Assembly (NCBI RefSeq): GCF_014635345.1
Contig: NZ_BMCU01000002.1
Coordinates: 372,001 to 436,000, forward strand
DNA length: 64,000 bases
Origin: Rhodococcoides trifolii
GTDB lineage: Bacteria > Actinomycetota > Actinomycetes > Mycobacteriales > Mycobacteriaceae
Reading direction: 5' to 3'
Below are positions 23,201-30,929 of this stretch, piece after piece (positions within the stretch are counted from its first letter, which is position 1; every line of letters starts with the position of its first letter). The position numbers and the translations under genes were made by a program. The notes below the pieces were generated by a model that was given only the letters and a program-made list of their open reading frames with translations, ran no database searches and had not been told where the DNA came from.

Positions 23201-24814
23201 TCAGCGGGTGATGCGCCGAGCAGCCACACCAGTAGCGCGCTGCACCTCGTCCTTCCGCTTCCCCGCCACACTCACCACCTTCGCCCCCGACGCCACCGCG
23301 GGCAGCAGCTCGTACGCCAAGTGCACACCCGCATCCAACGCACCCGGTGACCACTCCGACCCCGGCTCCCACATCTCGAACTCCGACTTCAGCTCGTTCA
23401 ATTCCAACGCCGGGCCGAACCACGCACGCCCCGTGTTCACCGCCTGCGCGATCGGCTCCGCCCGCAGGAACTTCGACTTGCGGGACGCGACGCCGGTGAC
23501 CATCGGGCACAACGCGCCACGCGGGATGTAGGACTCCCCGGTGTCAGGGTTCGTTTCGTGTTGCAGCGCGAGCCACGCCTGCTTGATGAGGGTGCCGGCC
23601 TGGTCGCCGCCGTAGTTGTTCTCGTACACGATGCGGTCGGCGTCGATCTCGTGGGCGAGTAGGCACGCTTCCCTCGACCACTTGTCCGACGACATGCGGG
23701 CGGTGCGTGAGTGGGTCCACCAGAACCGGCCCGACGTGTCGAGGTGGCCGCCGATGATGCCCGCGGTGTCCCTGCCACCACCCGACGGGTCGATGCCCAC
23801 GCCGGTGCGGCGGGCGGGGCCGGGGATGCCAGTGCGGTCTCGGATCATGTCCTTCGACAGCAGCACGCCTTGGGTGCCGAACGGGGAGCACTGGAACAGG
23901 CTGTTCCAGTCGCGGGTGGACACGGATGCTTTGCGTCCGGACCAGTGGCGGTTCAGCGCATCGTGGTCGTTCTCGGGGATCTGGGGGTGCGACAGCGGTG
24001 TTCCGATGGGGCGGCCCAGGCTATCGGGGTGGATGTTGCGGTCAGGGTCCGGCTGAACTGCCACGGCGGGGAGGTACAGGACAATCCACTTGCCGCCTTC
24101 GTCGATGGTGCCGTCCAGTTCGAGGCGTTCTCCGGCGAGGTCGTCTTTGTGCCAGCGGGTCATGGTCATGATTTCGCGGGCTTCGGGGTGCTTACGGGTG
24201 GTGAATGCGGAGGAGTACCACTCGGATACGGCTTTGCGGATGACGGGGGAGTCGGCTTGAGCGCGGTCGGCGTAGGGGTCGTCGATGATTCCGAGGTTCA
24301 TCTGCTTGCCGGTGATGCCGCCGCGCACACCTTTGGAGAGCATTCCGCCGCCTGCGGTGGTGGTCCATTCGGCGCGGGTGTTTTCGTCGCGTTTGAGTTG
24401 GAGGCCGTAGGGGGCGCCGTAGTCCTCGACGAAGTCTCGGCATGCTGCGCCGTGTCCTTGGGCGAGGGATGCGGCGTAGGAGCAGAGGACGATGCGGTCG
24501 GTGGGGTTGCGGGTGAGGAGCCAGAACGGGAACCACCGGCTGATGATGGTGGATTTTCCGGATTGGGGTGGGGCGAAGACCATGAGGCCGGCGCCGGGTG
24601 TGGCGGAGAGTTGCACGAGGGCTTTGTCGATGGCGATGAGGTGCTCGCGCGGCACTTGGCGGGGGTCGCATTTCTGGGCCAGTTGGAGTGGCCCTTCGAT
24701 TGCGTTGTTGATGGGGATACCCAGTTTGATTGATGTTTCGGCGAGTTTGTCGCGGAGAGCGCGTTTCTCACGGTCGGGGAGTTTCCGCCACTCACCCGAT
24801 TCGAGGAGGCTCAT
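23201..24814 (-). CDS. Terminase large subunit
   Basis: The 537-residue protein carries an ATPase with Walker A APPQSGKST (81-89) and Walker B NLGIIDDP (173-180), then a C-terminal RNase H-like nuclease with GVGIDPSGGG near 342-351. It pumps DNA into the prohead and cuts the concatemer. Start ATG 24814 gives the normal family length. It stands alone: a plus-strand gene is directly upstream and an operator-like repeat directly downstream, so it is probably transcribed through from the early block or from a local promoter. Confidence 0.95.
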   Translation of the reverse strand: MSLLESGEWRKLPDREKRALRDKLAETSIKLGIPINNAIEGPLQLAQKCDPRQVPREHLIAIDKALVQLSATPGAGLMVFAPPQSGKSTIISRWFPFWLLTRNPTDRIVLCSYAASLAQGHGAACRDFVEDYGAPYGLQLKRDENTRAEWTTTAGGGMLSKGVRGGITGKQMNLGIIDDPYADRAQADSPVIRKAVSEWYSSAFTTRKHPEAREIMTMTRWHKDDLAGERLELDGTIDEGGKWIVLYLPAVAVQPDPDRNIHPDSLGRPIGTPLSHPQIPENDHDALNRHWSGRKASVSTRDWNSLFQCSPFGTQGVLLSKDMIRDRTGIPGPARRTGVGIDPSGGGRDTAGIIGGHLDTSGRFWWTHSRTARMSSDKWSREACLLAHEIDADRIVYENNYGGDQAGTLIKQAWLALQHETNPDTGESYIPRGALCPMVTGVASRKSKFLRAEPIAQAVNTGRAWFGPALELNELKSEFEMWEPGSEWSPGALDAGVHLAYELLPAVASGAKVVSVAGKRKDEVQRATGVAARRITR

Positions 24815-24867
24815 GCGGGCGTCCCAACAGCAGTGCGCAGGAGCGAACGGTCTGCGACGATCACGCC

Positions 24868-25389
24868 GTGGCTATCTCTGATTTCGCGTGGGCGGCTGGC
24901 GCAGTTGGCGCTGTTACCGCCGCCCTGATCGCCGGGTCTGTTGCACGGCGCAACGCGCAGAAACACCCGTACGAGCGGCTGAAGCTGCTGGTGGAGATTG
25001 CCGAGAAGATGCCGGCTCGCGCCGACAGCGAGGGTGTTCTCAAAGCCGCGATTGGTGAGGAACTCCGGGCGCTCCGTGAGATGCGCTCGTTCGACAAACT
25101 GCATCCGTGGCTTCGGCGAATTCAGTACGGTGCTGCGCCAGTGTCTTTCGTGTTGGTGGCTCTGATCGCCGCTCTGACGAGCGAACGCGGCCCGTTTCCC
25201 GCAACGTCGACTTGGCAGGTCGTTGGAGGGATTGCCGTCGCCTGCGTTATCGGGGTGGGTGGCGGTTTCATCGCGGGACGCATTTCTCGGATGCGACAGA
25301 AGGCGCGAACCAGCGAACGAGTCAACCAGGTCGCCCACGGGAGTGATAGCTCGCCTCAGCTGGATCCGTCCGCAGATGAAGTTGGGTAG
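24868..25389 (+). CDS. Plus-strand membrane protein in the late region (moron candidate)
   Basis: GTG 24868 gives 173 residues. Membrane segments lie near 5-22 (AWAAGAVGAVTAALIAG), in the middle (SFVLVALIAALTS) and at VVGGIAVACVIGVGGGFIAG; a charged helical cytoplasmic domain (ERLKLLVEIAEKMPARADSE) separates the first two. It runs opposite to all neighbours, starting 53 bp from the terminase start and ending five bases from a convergent small gene. Such inverted single genes in prophages are often expressed in the lysogen. No family recognised. Confidence 0.6.
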   Translation: MAISDFAWAAGAVGAVTAALIAGSVARRNAQKHPYERLKLLVEIAEKMPARADSEGVLKAAIGEELRALREMRSFDKLHPWLRRIQYGAAPVSFVLVALIAALTSERGPFPATSTWQVVGGIAVACVIGVGGGFIAGRISRMRQKARTSERVNQVAHGSDSSPQLDPSADEVG

Positions 25390-25394
25390 GTCCG

Positions 25395-25562
25395 TCATCG
25401 TGCTGCCCCTTCCATGCAGTCGGGGTGACCGCAGAAGCAGATGGTGAGGGAGCGATCGTTGAGGTACACGAGCAGTTCGGACAGCGGCACCCACCTGGTG
25501 CCGCCTGCTTTCTCGACGGCGCGGCGGAAGCGTTCGGTACGGCCGAGGGGGAGTGCCTTCAC
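25395..25562 (-). CDS. Small Cys/His-containing phage protein
   Basis: GTG 25562 gives 55 residues, basic at the start (LGRTERFRRAVEKAG) and ending LTICFCGHPDCMEG, where CxCGHxxC may bind a metal. Overlaps the upstream gene by GTGA. The longer frame upstream is not used because it overlaps a better gene. Function unknown. Confidence 0.5.
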   Translation of the reverse strand: MKALPLGRTERFRRAVEKAGGTRWVPLSELLVYLNDRSLTICFCGHPDCMEGAAR

Positions 25563-25999
25563 GTGCGCGGTGGGTAGAAGATGAGGCCGGGTCGGTCCTG
25601 ATCCGGCCCGTCGTCGCCGTACCAACCTGAGGGGCGGCTGTCTTCGTACAGTGAGTAGCCGAGGAAGTCACCCGGGAAGCCGTGGATGAACGGCACGATC
25701 CACTCGACGAAGCTGTCGATCTCGGATCCGTAGTTCTTCAGCGATGAGTGGATGAACAACTCGGGCCGTTCGTGGTGCTGCTTGTTACCGCGGTTGAAGC
25801 CGAGTCCGCGCGTCTGGATGTACGCCGCTTCTCCTCCCCAAATGACGGAGCGCCACCGGTCGGTCTTGAAGAAGTCGTGGTTGTCGAATGGGCCGGGGTT
25901 GACGTGTTCGTGGTTGGCGTATCGGTCGAACCAGTCGACGAGCGGGCCGTCGAATTCTTCGAGTTCGGCTCGGAAGAAGAACTCGGTGCGCATTCCCAT
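25559..25999 (-). CDS. Hypothetical phage protein
   Basis: ATG 25999 (TGATG overlap) gives 146 residues rich in aromatic residues, with RTEFFFRAELEEFDGPLVDW, HEHVNPGPFDNHDFF and a C-terminal GLIFYPPRT. The abundance of Phe, Trp, Tyr and His suggests a compact globular protein. No catalytic motif recognised. Confidence 0.5.
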   Translation of the reverse strand: MGMRTEFFFRAELEEFDGPLVDWFDRYANHEHVNPGPFDNHDFFKTDRWRSVIWGGEAAYIQTRGLGFNRGNKQHHERPELFIHSSLKNYGSEIDSFVEWIVPFIHGFPGDFLGYSLYEDSRPSGWYGDDGPDQDRPGLIFYPPRT

Positions 26000-26313
26000 C
26001 AGACGGGCTCGTAGGTGGCGGCGAAGATCCCGCCCTCGCAGGCGTAGAACTCGCCCTGCACGCCACGGATGAACACGTAGTCGGGCGGATACTTGATCCA
26101 TCCTTCGAGGGTTTTAACGCTCAGAGAGGGTTCATCCTCGGCTTCGAGGACCGCGCCAGTTTCGAAGCGGTGCTCGGGTTGCGGATCCAGGTAGCGAGCT
26201 GAGCCGCCATGAGAGAGAACCCAGTCGATGATTGGAGTGGCACCTGAAGCGGTTCCATCCCAGAACACTGCCTGTATCTCGACGGGCTTCTTGCGGTATG
26301 TCTTCGCGGTCAT
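25999..26313 (-). CDS. Conserved small phage protein (KKPVEIQAVFWDG type)
   Basis: ATG 26313 gives 104 residues. The pattern YRKKPVEIQAVFWDG near the N-terminus, followed by a helix IIDWVLSHGG and a C-terminal YVFIRGVQGEFYACEGGIF, is widespread in phages of Gram-positive and actinobacterial hosts. Its function is not known. Tightly coupled to both neighbours. Confidence 0.7.
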   Translation of the reverse strand: MTAKTYRKKPVEIQAVFWDGTASGATPIIDWVLSHGGSARYLDPQPEHRFETGAVLEAEDEPSLSVKTLEGWIKYPPDYVFIRGVQGEFYACEGGIFAATYEPV

Positions 26314-26621
26314 ATCGTGACTCCGATTTGGTTGAGGATCTTGACCCACCAGGGGCGGCGGTCGATGGGGTCGGGGCGTAGCCACGGGTCGGGGTCACCT
26401 TCGATGGACCATGTGGTGTCGGCGGGTGCGCACCAGCCACCGGGTGCGGTGAGGAACAGCGGGCGTGGCTCGATGGGCGCGGGCCGCTTCAGTCCGGGAG
26501 TGGAGCGCAGCACCAACCGCGTCGGATAGCGCACTTTCCCCACGTACAGGTCGGTGGGGAAGAACAGCGGCGGCCCGTCAGCGATGACGCCGGGCCCGTC
26601 GCCCATCACGGTGTCGGTCAT
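26310..26621 (-). CDS. Hypothetical phage protein
   Basis: ATG 26621 gives 103 residues with a Pro-rich composition and aromatic C-terminus (DRRPWWVKILNQIGVTI). A TGATG overlap couples it to the upstream gene, and ATGA couples it to the next. No family recognised. Confidence 0.45.
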   Translation of the reverse strand: MTDTVMGDGPGVIADGPPLFFPTDLYVGKVRYPTRLVLRSTPGLKRPAPIEPRPLFLTAPGGWCAPADTTWSIEGDPDPWLRPDPIDRRPWWVKILNQIGVTI

Positions 26622-27067
26622 CAGCGCCCGAACTTCGCTATGTACGCCGCGACGCACTCACTGCATGCACAGAGCACCTCGCGGACCACCTGCCCGCTGT
26701 TGTCCCGCACAACGATCTCGGCTGGGCCACTTGATGGGGTGCCTTCGAGTTCAACAGGCGGCGACGCGGCCTCGGCCCACTTGCGGGCCTGACGCTGCGA
26801 CATGAACTCGGCAACATCGTCTCGTCCGTCCTCAAGCACTTCCGCTCCGAACGTCACGTTGCCGGTGGGTTGCACGAACCCTTCGCCCATCGCGGGACGG
26901 TCAGCGGCATCGGTTGGGATGACGATCCCGTCGGCCACGTCGGCGAGGTACGCGAGACGGTCACGGTCTGCCGACCACAGCGACTCGGGCCGCGACGCAG
27001 CGAGCGAGCGCGCTTCGATGGGTGTCAGCTCGATCATCACGCGGTGCATCCCCGCCCACGCCTTCAT
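26621..27067 (-). CDS. Hypothetical phage protein with C-terminal Cys pair
   Basis: ATG 27067 is chosen for its ATGA overlap; in-frame ATGs at 27049 and 27037 are alternatives. The 148 residues include IELTPIEARSLAASRPESLW, a central beta-rich part (QPTGNVTFGAEVLEDG), FMSQRQARKWAEAAS and a terminal CACSEC. No family recognised. Confidence 0.5.
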   Translation of the reverse strand: MKAWAGMHRVMIELTPIEARSLAASRPESLWSADRDRLAYLADVADGIVIPTDAADRPAMGEGFVQPTGNVTFGAEVLEDGRDDVAEFMSQRQARKWAEAASPPVELEGTPSSGPAEIVVRDNSGQVVREVLCACSECVAAYIAKFGR

Positions 27068-27417
27068 GGGCGTGTCCTGGCGTCGATGACGGCCTGCCGG
27101 ACGAAGCAGTCCTTCGCCTCCAACAGCTTGCGGAGGCCCGTGGTCAGCTCGGGGCCGGAACCCAATGCACCCGACATGTACGCTGCGACCTCTGCCAGCT
27201 GCTTCGACACTTCCTGCAGATGCGGCGGCAGGTGCTGGTACTCGAAGAGATCGATCAGGTGCTGCGTGGCCGGGTGCAACGCGGACTTGGGATCTGTTCG
27301 ACCGATGGCGTCGATCGCGCTGTTCGGGCCCGCGACGGTGATCGGGTGGCGGAACGGGTGCGGGTGCGCAGGGTGGCCGCACGTGGTGCACGTGACATTG
27401 CCGAGGACATCGCTCAT
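27064..27417 (-). CDS. Conserved small phage protein
   Basis: ATG 27417 overlaps the upstream stop by ATGA. The 117 residues hold a CTTCGHPAHPHP metal-like start and a helical C-terminus with LFEYQHLPPHLQEVSK and LTTGLRKLLEAKDCFVRQAV. This C-terminal pattern is very common in actinophage early or pre-terminase genes; its function is unknown. Confidence 0.7.
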   Translation of the reverse strand: MSDVLGNVTCTTCGHPAHPHPFRHPITVAGPNSAIDAIGRTDPKSALHPATQHLIDLFEYQHLPPHLQEVSKQLAEVAAYMSGALGSGPELTTGLRKLLEAKDCFVRQAVIDARTRP

Positions 27418-27911
27418 GCCTGTACCTCGTGCTTCACCAGGTCCACACCGGCCGGCTCCGGCAACACAGGTTCCCCACCAGCCTTCGCCGCGATCGCATC
27501 GGCCATCGCCTGAATCTCCGCATCGAACTGCGACGACACCACCACGGAGGCTTCCACCTTCACCGCAGCGTCGACACCGTGCAGCTTCGCCCGCCGGTCG
27601 ATGATCGCCCGACCCGCCTGCACCGTCTGCGCGAACCCCATGGCGTTGCGATCGCCGTTGACGATGCGGTCCTCCACCTGGTCCCACAGCCACGCGAGCT
27701 GCTCGTCGAGCTTCGCCCGGTACGAGTCGACGTCCTTCGTCTCGATCCGGTTCGCCAGGCGTGCCACGGCGCGCTGGGCAGCCTGCATGCTCGAGTAGCC
27801 AAGGGCGTCCGCGATTTCCTGCCACTGCGCGGAACTGTCACGACGCATCCGCAAAGCTTCGAGCGCCTTCTCACGGTCACTCAGCCGGTTCGGGCTGGTC
27901 GTGTTCGTCAT
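27414..27911 (-). CDS. Putative terminase small subunit
   Basis: The 165-residue protein has an N-terminal helix-turn-helix (WQEIADALGYSSMQAAQRAV), a helical middle part (LDEQLAWLWDQVEDRIVNGD) with ARAIIDRRAKLHG-like sequence and an acidic tail. This is the usual plan of small terminase subunits: DNA binding, oligomerisation, then a large-subunit contact. It lies 2.6 kb before the large subunit with conserved small genes between. A different DNA-binding role cannot be excluded. Confidence 0.65.
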   Translation of the reverse strand: MTNTTSPNRLSDREKALEALRMRRDSSAQWQEIADALGYSSMQAAQRAVARLANRIETKDVDSYRAKLDEQLAWLWDQVEDRIVNGDRNAMGFAQTVQAGRAIIDRRAKLHGVDAAVKVEASVVVSSQFDAEIQAMADAIAAKAGGEPVLPEPAGVDLVKHEVQA

Positions 27912-28210
27912 CGCGGTCCCTCACCGTCAGTCATCGCGTTGACGTACGCGGTGTGCAGCCGCGTGTTGTGACCTTCGAGCTCGCGTATGCGAGCGATGAG
28001 CGTCTCCACGTCTTCGCGGCGCTCACCCCGTTCAGGTCGCCACAGAACCGCTGTGTCAACCTCCCACTCGGGTTGGCAGCAAGGACCGTCGCAGGCGCAG
28101 TCGTTCCTGTCGGCATCATCCAGGTAGATGCACCCGCAGAATTCGGGGCAGGCGGTCAGATGTTCGCGGTCTGCTCGATCTTGAATGGCGTCGAGGTCCA
28201 GAGTGGTCAT
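27908..28210 (-). CDS. Cys-rich hypothetical phage protein
   Basis: The 100-residue protein has about eight cysteines in residues 20-46 (CPEFCGC, CACDGPCC), suggesting zinc binding, then a coiled helix DVETLIARIRELEGHNTRLH. Such Cys-rich N-termini with a C-terminal helix occur in small phage regulators, but no family is recognised. ATGA overlaps on both sides. Confidence 0.5.
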   Translation of the reverse strand: MTTLDLDAIQDRADREHLTACPEFCGCIYLDDADRNDCACDGPCCQPEWEVDTAVLWRPERGERREDVETLIARIRELEGHNTRLHTAYVNAMTDGEGPR

Positions 28211-28824
28211 GGTGTGTCTCCGCTCATCCGGTCTTGCTGGTTCGTGGTGGGGGTACTGATCACTGTATCCGCGTCAGTTCGGAGCTGCGGCGGCCAGTCG
28301 ATTTTGGTGAGGGCGAGCTTGTGTCGTTCGAGGATGGGGAAGGGGAGGGGGATCTTGGTGTGTTGGGCTGCGATGGTGGCGAGGCCGAGGGAGTCGGCGG
28401 CGTCGTCGGTGGGCAGTTCGGTGGTGGGCCACATGCGTGCGATGGCGGCGACGACGGCAGCTTTGGGTGCGTTGCCTTTGTCGCAGACGAATTTTTTCAG
28501 GGTGGCGGGTGGGCACACGGCGAGGGGGATGTCGAGGTGGTCGAGTGCGTCTGAGATGAGCCACCAGAGGTGGTGGCGTTCGTCGGTGCCGGGATTGTTG
28601 CTGGCGTAGCTGATGCCTTCGAGGACAACGAGGGTGGTGTTGCGGGGGATGGTGTTCATGATGCGGTTTCGGATGTCGCGGATGCGTGCGCCTTTGGTGG
28701 CGCGGGTGTCGGTGCGGTGTCCGCGGCTGGTGACGAGGTGGACGATGGGGTCGGGGCGGTTCGTTGCGATGTGGGCGATGCCCGTGCAGACGAGGGACAG
28801 GTCGAGGCCTATCACGGTGGTCAC
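28207..28824 (-). CDS. RuvC-like Holliday junction resolvase
   Basis: GTG 28824 (GTGA overlap) gives 205 residues. The RNase H-like fold is indicated by VIGLDLSLVCTGIA (Asp8), VVLEGISYASN (Glu69) and the C-terminal acidic pair in PTDDAADSLGLA (Asp140/141 and Asp144), the expected catalytic set. Phage RuvC-like enzymes resolve branched DNA before packaging. The operator-like repeat at 28252-28271 lies inside its last 22 codons. A C-terminal Thr/Gln-rich tail is unusual. Confidence 0.8.
   Translation of the reverse strand: MTTVIGLDLSLVCTGIAHIATNRPDPIVHLVTSRGHRTDTRATKGARIRDIRNRIMNTIPRNTTLVVLEGISYASNNPGTDERHHLWWLISDALDHLDIPLAVCPPATLKKFVCDKGNAPKAAVVAAIARMWPTTELPTDDAADSLGLATIAAQHTKIPLPFPILERHKLALTKIDWPPQLRTDADTVISTPTTNQQDRMSGDTP
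28252..28271. promoter_or_regulatory. Operator-like inverted repeat in the 3' end of the resolvase gene
   Basis: GGGTAC and GTATCC arms enclose TGATCACT; the right half CACTGTATCC equals the consensus exactly. It lies about 40 bp before the next gene start. Confidence 0.5.
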
Positions 28825-28994
28825 TTGTCGGCCCACCCGCCGTTGAGGTAATCCTCGAATTGGATCGCGAACTTGATGGTTTGGTCGGTGGTGACCTGGT
28901 TCGTGCGGGCGGCTGAGGCGATGATCGTGGTGGCGTGGGCGAGGGCTAGTTCGCGTGTGGCGCGGTCCGAGGGACGTGGTCTGGGTGCGGTCAT
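28821..28994 (-). CDS. Small hypothetical phage protein
   Basis: ATG 28994 gives 57 residues beginning MTAPRPRPSDRATREL, with a helical body ALAHATTIIASAARTNQ and end QFEDYLNGGWADK. It overlaps the zinc-finger gene stop by ATGA and the resolvase start by GTGA. No family recognised; overlaps make it credible. Confidence 0.55.
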   Translation of the reverse strand: MTAPRPRPSDRATRELALAHATTIIASAARTNQVTTDQTIKFAIQFEDYLNGGWADK

Positions 28995-29221
28995 GAATCC
29001 TCCTGTGTCGGTTCGGCGTTGAGGCGTTGGATGCGTTCGGCTCGTTTGAGCCGGGAGTGGTGCGCAGGGAAGTTCGTGACGGGTACGCGTTCCCCGGTGT
29101 GCGGGTCAGCGCGGGTGCAGGTTTCGCCGGCTGATGCTTTGCATGATTGGCACGCAACGGTTTCGGCGAACCCTCGGTCGGTGAGCTGATCGAGGCTGGG
29201 GGTGCGGCGGCCGTCAGGCAT
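28991..29221 (-). CDS. Small zinc-finger-like phage protein
   Basis: The 76 residues include CQSCKASAGETCTR followed by HTGERVPVTNFPAHHSR, giving a C-x2-C-x7-C ... H-x-x-R pattern seen in many small actinophage zinc-finger-like proteins, often with an arginine-rich helix after it. DNA or RNA binding is likely but unproven. ATGA overlap with the next gene. Confidence 0.65.
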   Translation of the reverse strand: MPDGRRTPSLDQLTDRGFAETVACQSCKASAGETCTRADPHTGERVPVTNFPAHHSRLKRAERIQRLNAEPTQEDS

Positions 29222-29413
29222 GTGCGCTCACCTCGGACGAAAATCTGGCCCGAATTCGTGCGCGTGGCTTAGGTGAGACAACGATCTTTTGCTTTAGTTG
29301 GTGTCTACGTAAGTCCGTCCGTCCGTTCGTCCGTACGTTAAAGCCATTGTCAAACGAAACTGGCAAACCGGGTGGGTGCCATCCGGTTGCTACACGTTTT
29401 GCCATATGGCAAA
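29222..29413. other. Gene-free stretch with GTCC microsatellite and lower G+C
   Basis: This 192-bp stretch follows the replication-initiator-like gene. It holds a tandem tetranucleotide tract (GTCCGTCCGTCCGTTCGTCC at about 29313-29332) and is visibly richer in A+T. On the minus strand TTGACA occurs at 29353-29348, a possible -35 element, but no good -10 follows at 17 bp. It may be the decayed 3' part of the upstream gene or a replication or control region. Confidence 0.4.
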
Positions 29414-29770
29414 TCAGTTGTCCCATCGGGCTTGTGCTCCCTTCTTGCCAGCCTCGGATCGGATGTCCGACAGCACCTGCTGGGTCGCTCCGACGACGTT
29501 GCGGTTGCCCCAGTTCTTGATGCGGTAGCCACCTTCGACGCATTCCCAAAGCTCGGCCATGACAAGGAGTTTGGCGTCGGCCTGGGTGCCGTGGATGAAG
29601 GGGAGCGCGGCGCGTTTGATGACTCCGTCAGTGCCGTGGCCGGCGGCGTAGGCGATGGACATGCAGTACACGAACCCGGCCTGTTTGCCCTTCGATCCGC
29701 CGTCGAGAAGTGTGAGAACTTTGTCGTGCGTGTTGATGTTCGTATCTAGTCGTACCCATGGCAGTCCCAC
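29414..29770 (-). CDS. Replication-initiator-like N-terminal domain protein (probably truncated)
   Basis: The 118 residues match the N-terminal winged-helix domain of actinophage replication-region proteins: MGLPWVRLDTNINTHDKVLT, then ALPFIHGTQADAKLLV and GYRIKNWGNRN. Homologues I know of continue past the KGAQARW region for another 80 or more residues. Here a stop follows at once, and the next 190 bp are low-complexity and gene-free. A truncation by decay or a frameshift is likely; alternatively this is a short natural form. Confidence 0.65.
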   Translation of the reverse strand: MGLPWVRLDTNINTHDKVLTLLDGGSKGKQAGFVYCMSIAYAAGHGTDGVIKRAALPFIHGTQADAKLLVMAELWECVEGGYRIKNWGNRNVVGATQQVLSDIRSEAGKKGAQARWDN

Positions 29771-29771
29771 G

Positions 29772-30569
29772 TCAGCCCTCGATTCCGGCGAGCGCTGCTG
29801 TGTCGATGATGTTGTCCCGCTTCCAGCTGGACATCTCTACCGCGTCGAGCCATGCGTCGTGGTATTTCGCGCTGAGCAACTGGCACAGCGGGCCGCCGCA
29901 GAACTCCGACCCGCATTCGCATTCCGGGATCGAGTAGTCGCCTTCGTAAAGCTGCCTGTGGCGTGTGTTCACCTGGTCCCAGTACGCGCGGATCTTGTCG
30001 TCATCGAGACGGAGACCGCCTACCCGTGGCGATGCTTCGATCCCGGTGATGGCGGCGGCTGCGTCCTCGATCTGACGGGCTCGTTTCCAGCAGCATCCGC
30101 AGAAGTAGTTCCAGCGGCTGCCATTGACTCCGCTCGCGCCCTGGGCGACTTCGGCCATCTCCAGGATGGTTGCTTCGTCGAGGCCCGCTGCGAGGAACGC
30201 ACGGATGGAATTACGGAAGTTCGACGGCAGGGTGTACACCCATGTGGCTTGCAGGGCATCGCTGACAGTGGCAAGTCGTTCGCGAGCGGCGGAGTGTTCC
30301 TGCGCTGCTGTGAGCTTGGCCTGGTGCCACGCGGTGGTGTGTGTGCTGATGTCCTCGACGGTGGGCGCCGAGAGAATTGTGGCGCTCTTGCCGCTGTTGC
30401 AATCACTGCAGGCGGTGACGAGGTTGGTGGGGTGGTCGGTGCCGCCCAGCGTTTTAGCTGTGACGTGGTCGACCTGCAATGTGACATTCGGTGCAGTGGC
30501 TCCGCAGTAGCGGCAGGTGTGGTTGTCGCGACGGAGGATCTCAAATCGGAGCCGCTTGCTTACGGTCAT
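29772..30569 (-). CDS. HNH endonuclease
   Basis: The 265-residue protein has a complete HNH domain near the N-terminus: CRYC (19-22), VDHV with Asp34 and His35, NLVTACSDCNSGK (49-61) with the second Cys pair. A large helical C-terminal region with more Cys pairs (CGCC, CECGSEFCGG) follows. It may be a homing-type or replication-associated nuclease; its place in the early region, away from terminase, argues against the packaging HNH role. An operator-like repeat lies 16 bp upstream of its start. Confidence 0.8.
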   Translation of the reverse strand: MTVSKRLRFEILRRDNHTCRYCGATAPNVTLQVDHVTAKTLGGTDHPTNLVTACSDCNSGKSATILSAPTVEDISTHTTAWHQAKLTAAQEHSAARERLATVSDALQATWVYTLPSNFRNSIRAFLAAGLDEATILEMAEVAQGASGVNGSRWNYFCGCCWKRARQIEDAAAAITGIEASPRVGGLRLDDDKIRAYWDQVNTRHRQLYEGDYSIPECECGSEFCGGPLCQLLSAKYHDAWLDAVEMSSWKRDNIIDTAALAGIEG

Positions 30570-30584
30570 CGGGTGACTCGTAAT

Positions 30585-30604
30585 GGTGACTGTTCACTGT
30601 GTCC
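30585..30604. promoter_or_regulatory. Operator-like inverted repeat upstream of the HNH gene
   Basis: GGTGAC and GTGTCC flank TGTTCACT; the right half CACTGTGTCC matches the consensus at 9 of 10. It is placed where it could cover the ribosome binding site or promoter of the HNH gene. Confidence 0.45.
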
Positions 30605-30748
30605 ACGTACGAGCGTGACAGTGTCGGTGGTAGGCCATAGCATTGTGCCTACTCACCCCCTTTCGCGTAGGTCATCGGGGTGGGTCGTGCCCCCGGCTGT
30701 TGTCCGCAGCGCGGGGGCAGTTCGTCCCACCATACCGACCGGCGCGCC
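30605..30748. other. Intergenic spacer between two operator-like repeats
   Basis: This is the middle of a 216-bp gene-free interval, the largest in the early region. I see no convincing reading frame. Its position between two copies of the operator-like motif suggests a promoter region for the HNH and downstream early genes. Confidence 0.4.
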
Positions 30749-30770
30749 GGAAACGGTGCTGACTGTATCC
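30749..30770. promoter_or_regulatory. Operator-like inverted repeat after the membrane-peptide genes
   Basis: GGAAACGGTG and GACTGTATCC arms with a CT spacer share the 22-bp architecture of the 23170 site. The arms match the GGATACAGTG half-site at 8 and 9 of 10. Confidence 0.6.
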
Positions 30771-30785
30771 GCGTCGAACAAGATG

Positions 30786-30929
30786 TCAGTCCTCCTGGGT
30801 GAGTAAGAAGTGCTCGTACGCGGTGGGGTCGAGGCCGGCGAGTTTGTCTGCGGTGTCGTCGGTGGCGGCGCGGATCACTCCTATGACGCCGGCGAGGATG
30901 ATCAGCCCGCACACGATGTAGAACGTCAC
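30786..30929 (-). CDS. 47-residue single-pass membrane peptide
   Basis: GTG 30929 overlaps the upstream stop by GTGA. One membrane segment (FYIVCGLIILAGVIGVI) is followed by an acidic cytoplasmic tail (DDTADKLAGLDPTAYEHF). Last gene before the 216-bp operator interval. Function unknown. Confidence 0.5.
   Translation of the reverse strand: MTFYIVCGLIILAGVIGVIRAATDDTADKLAGLDPTAYEHFLLTQED

Noticed and set aside
29313-29332. CRISPR-like repeats
   Set aside because: The GTCC tract is a simple tetranucleotide repeat without spacers; no CRISPR array was seen in the window.
29214-29549. A minus-strand frame spanning the GTCC tract that could continue the replication-initiator-like protein
   Set aside because: It is in another frame and its sequence has no similarity to the expected C-terminal part. 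A programmed frameshift is possible but unsupported.
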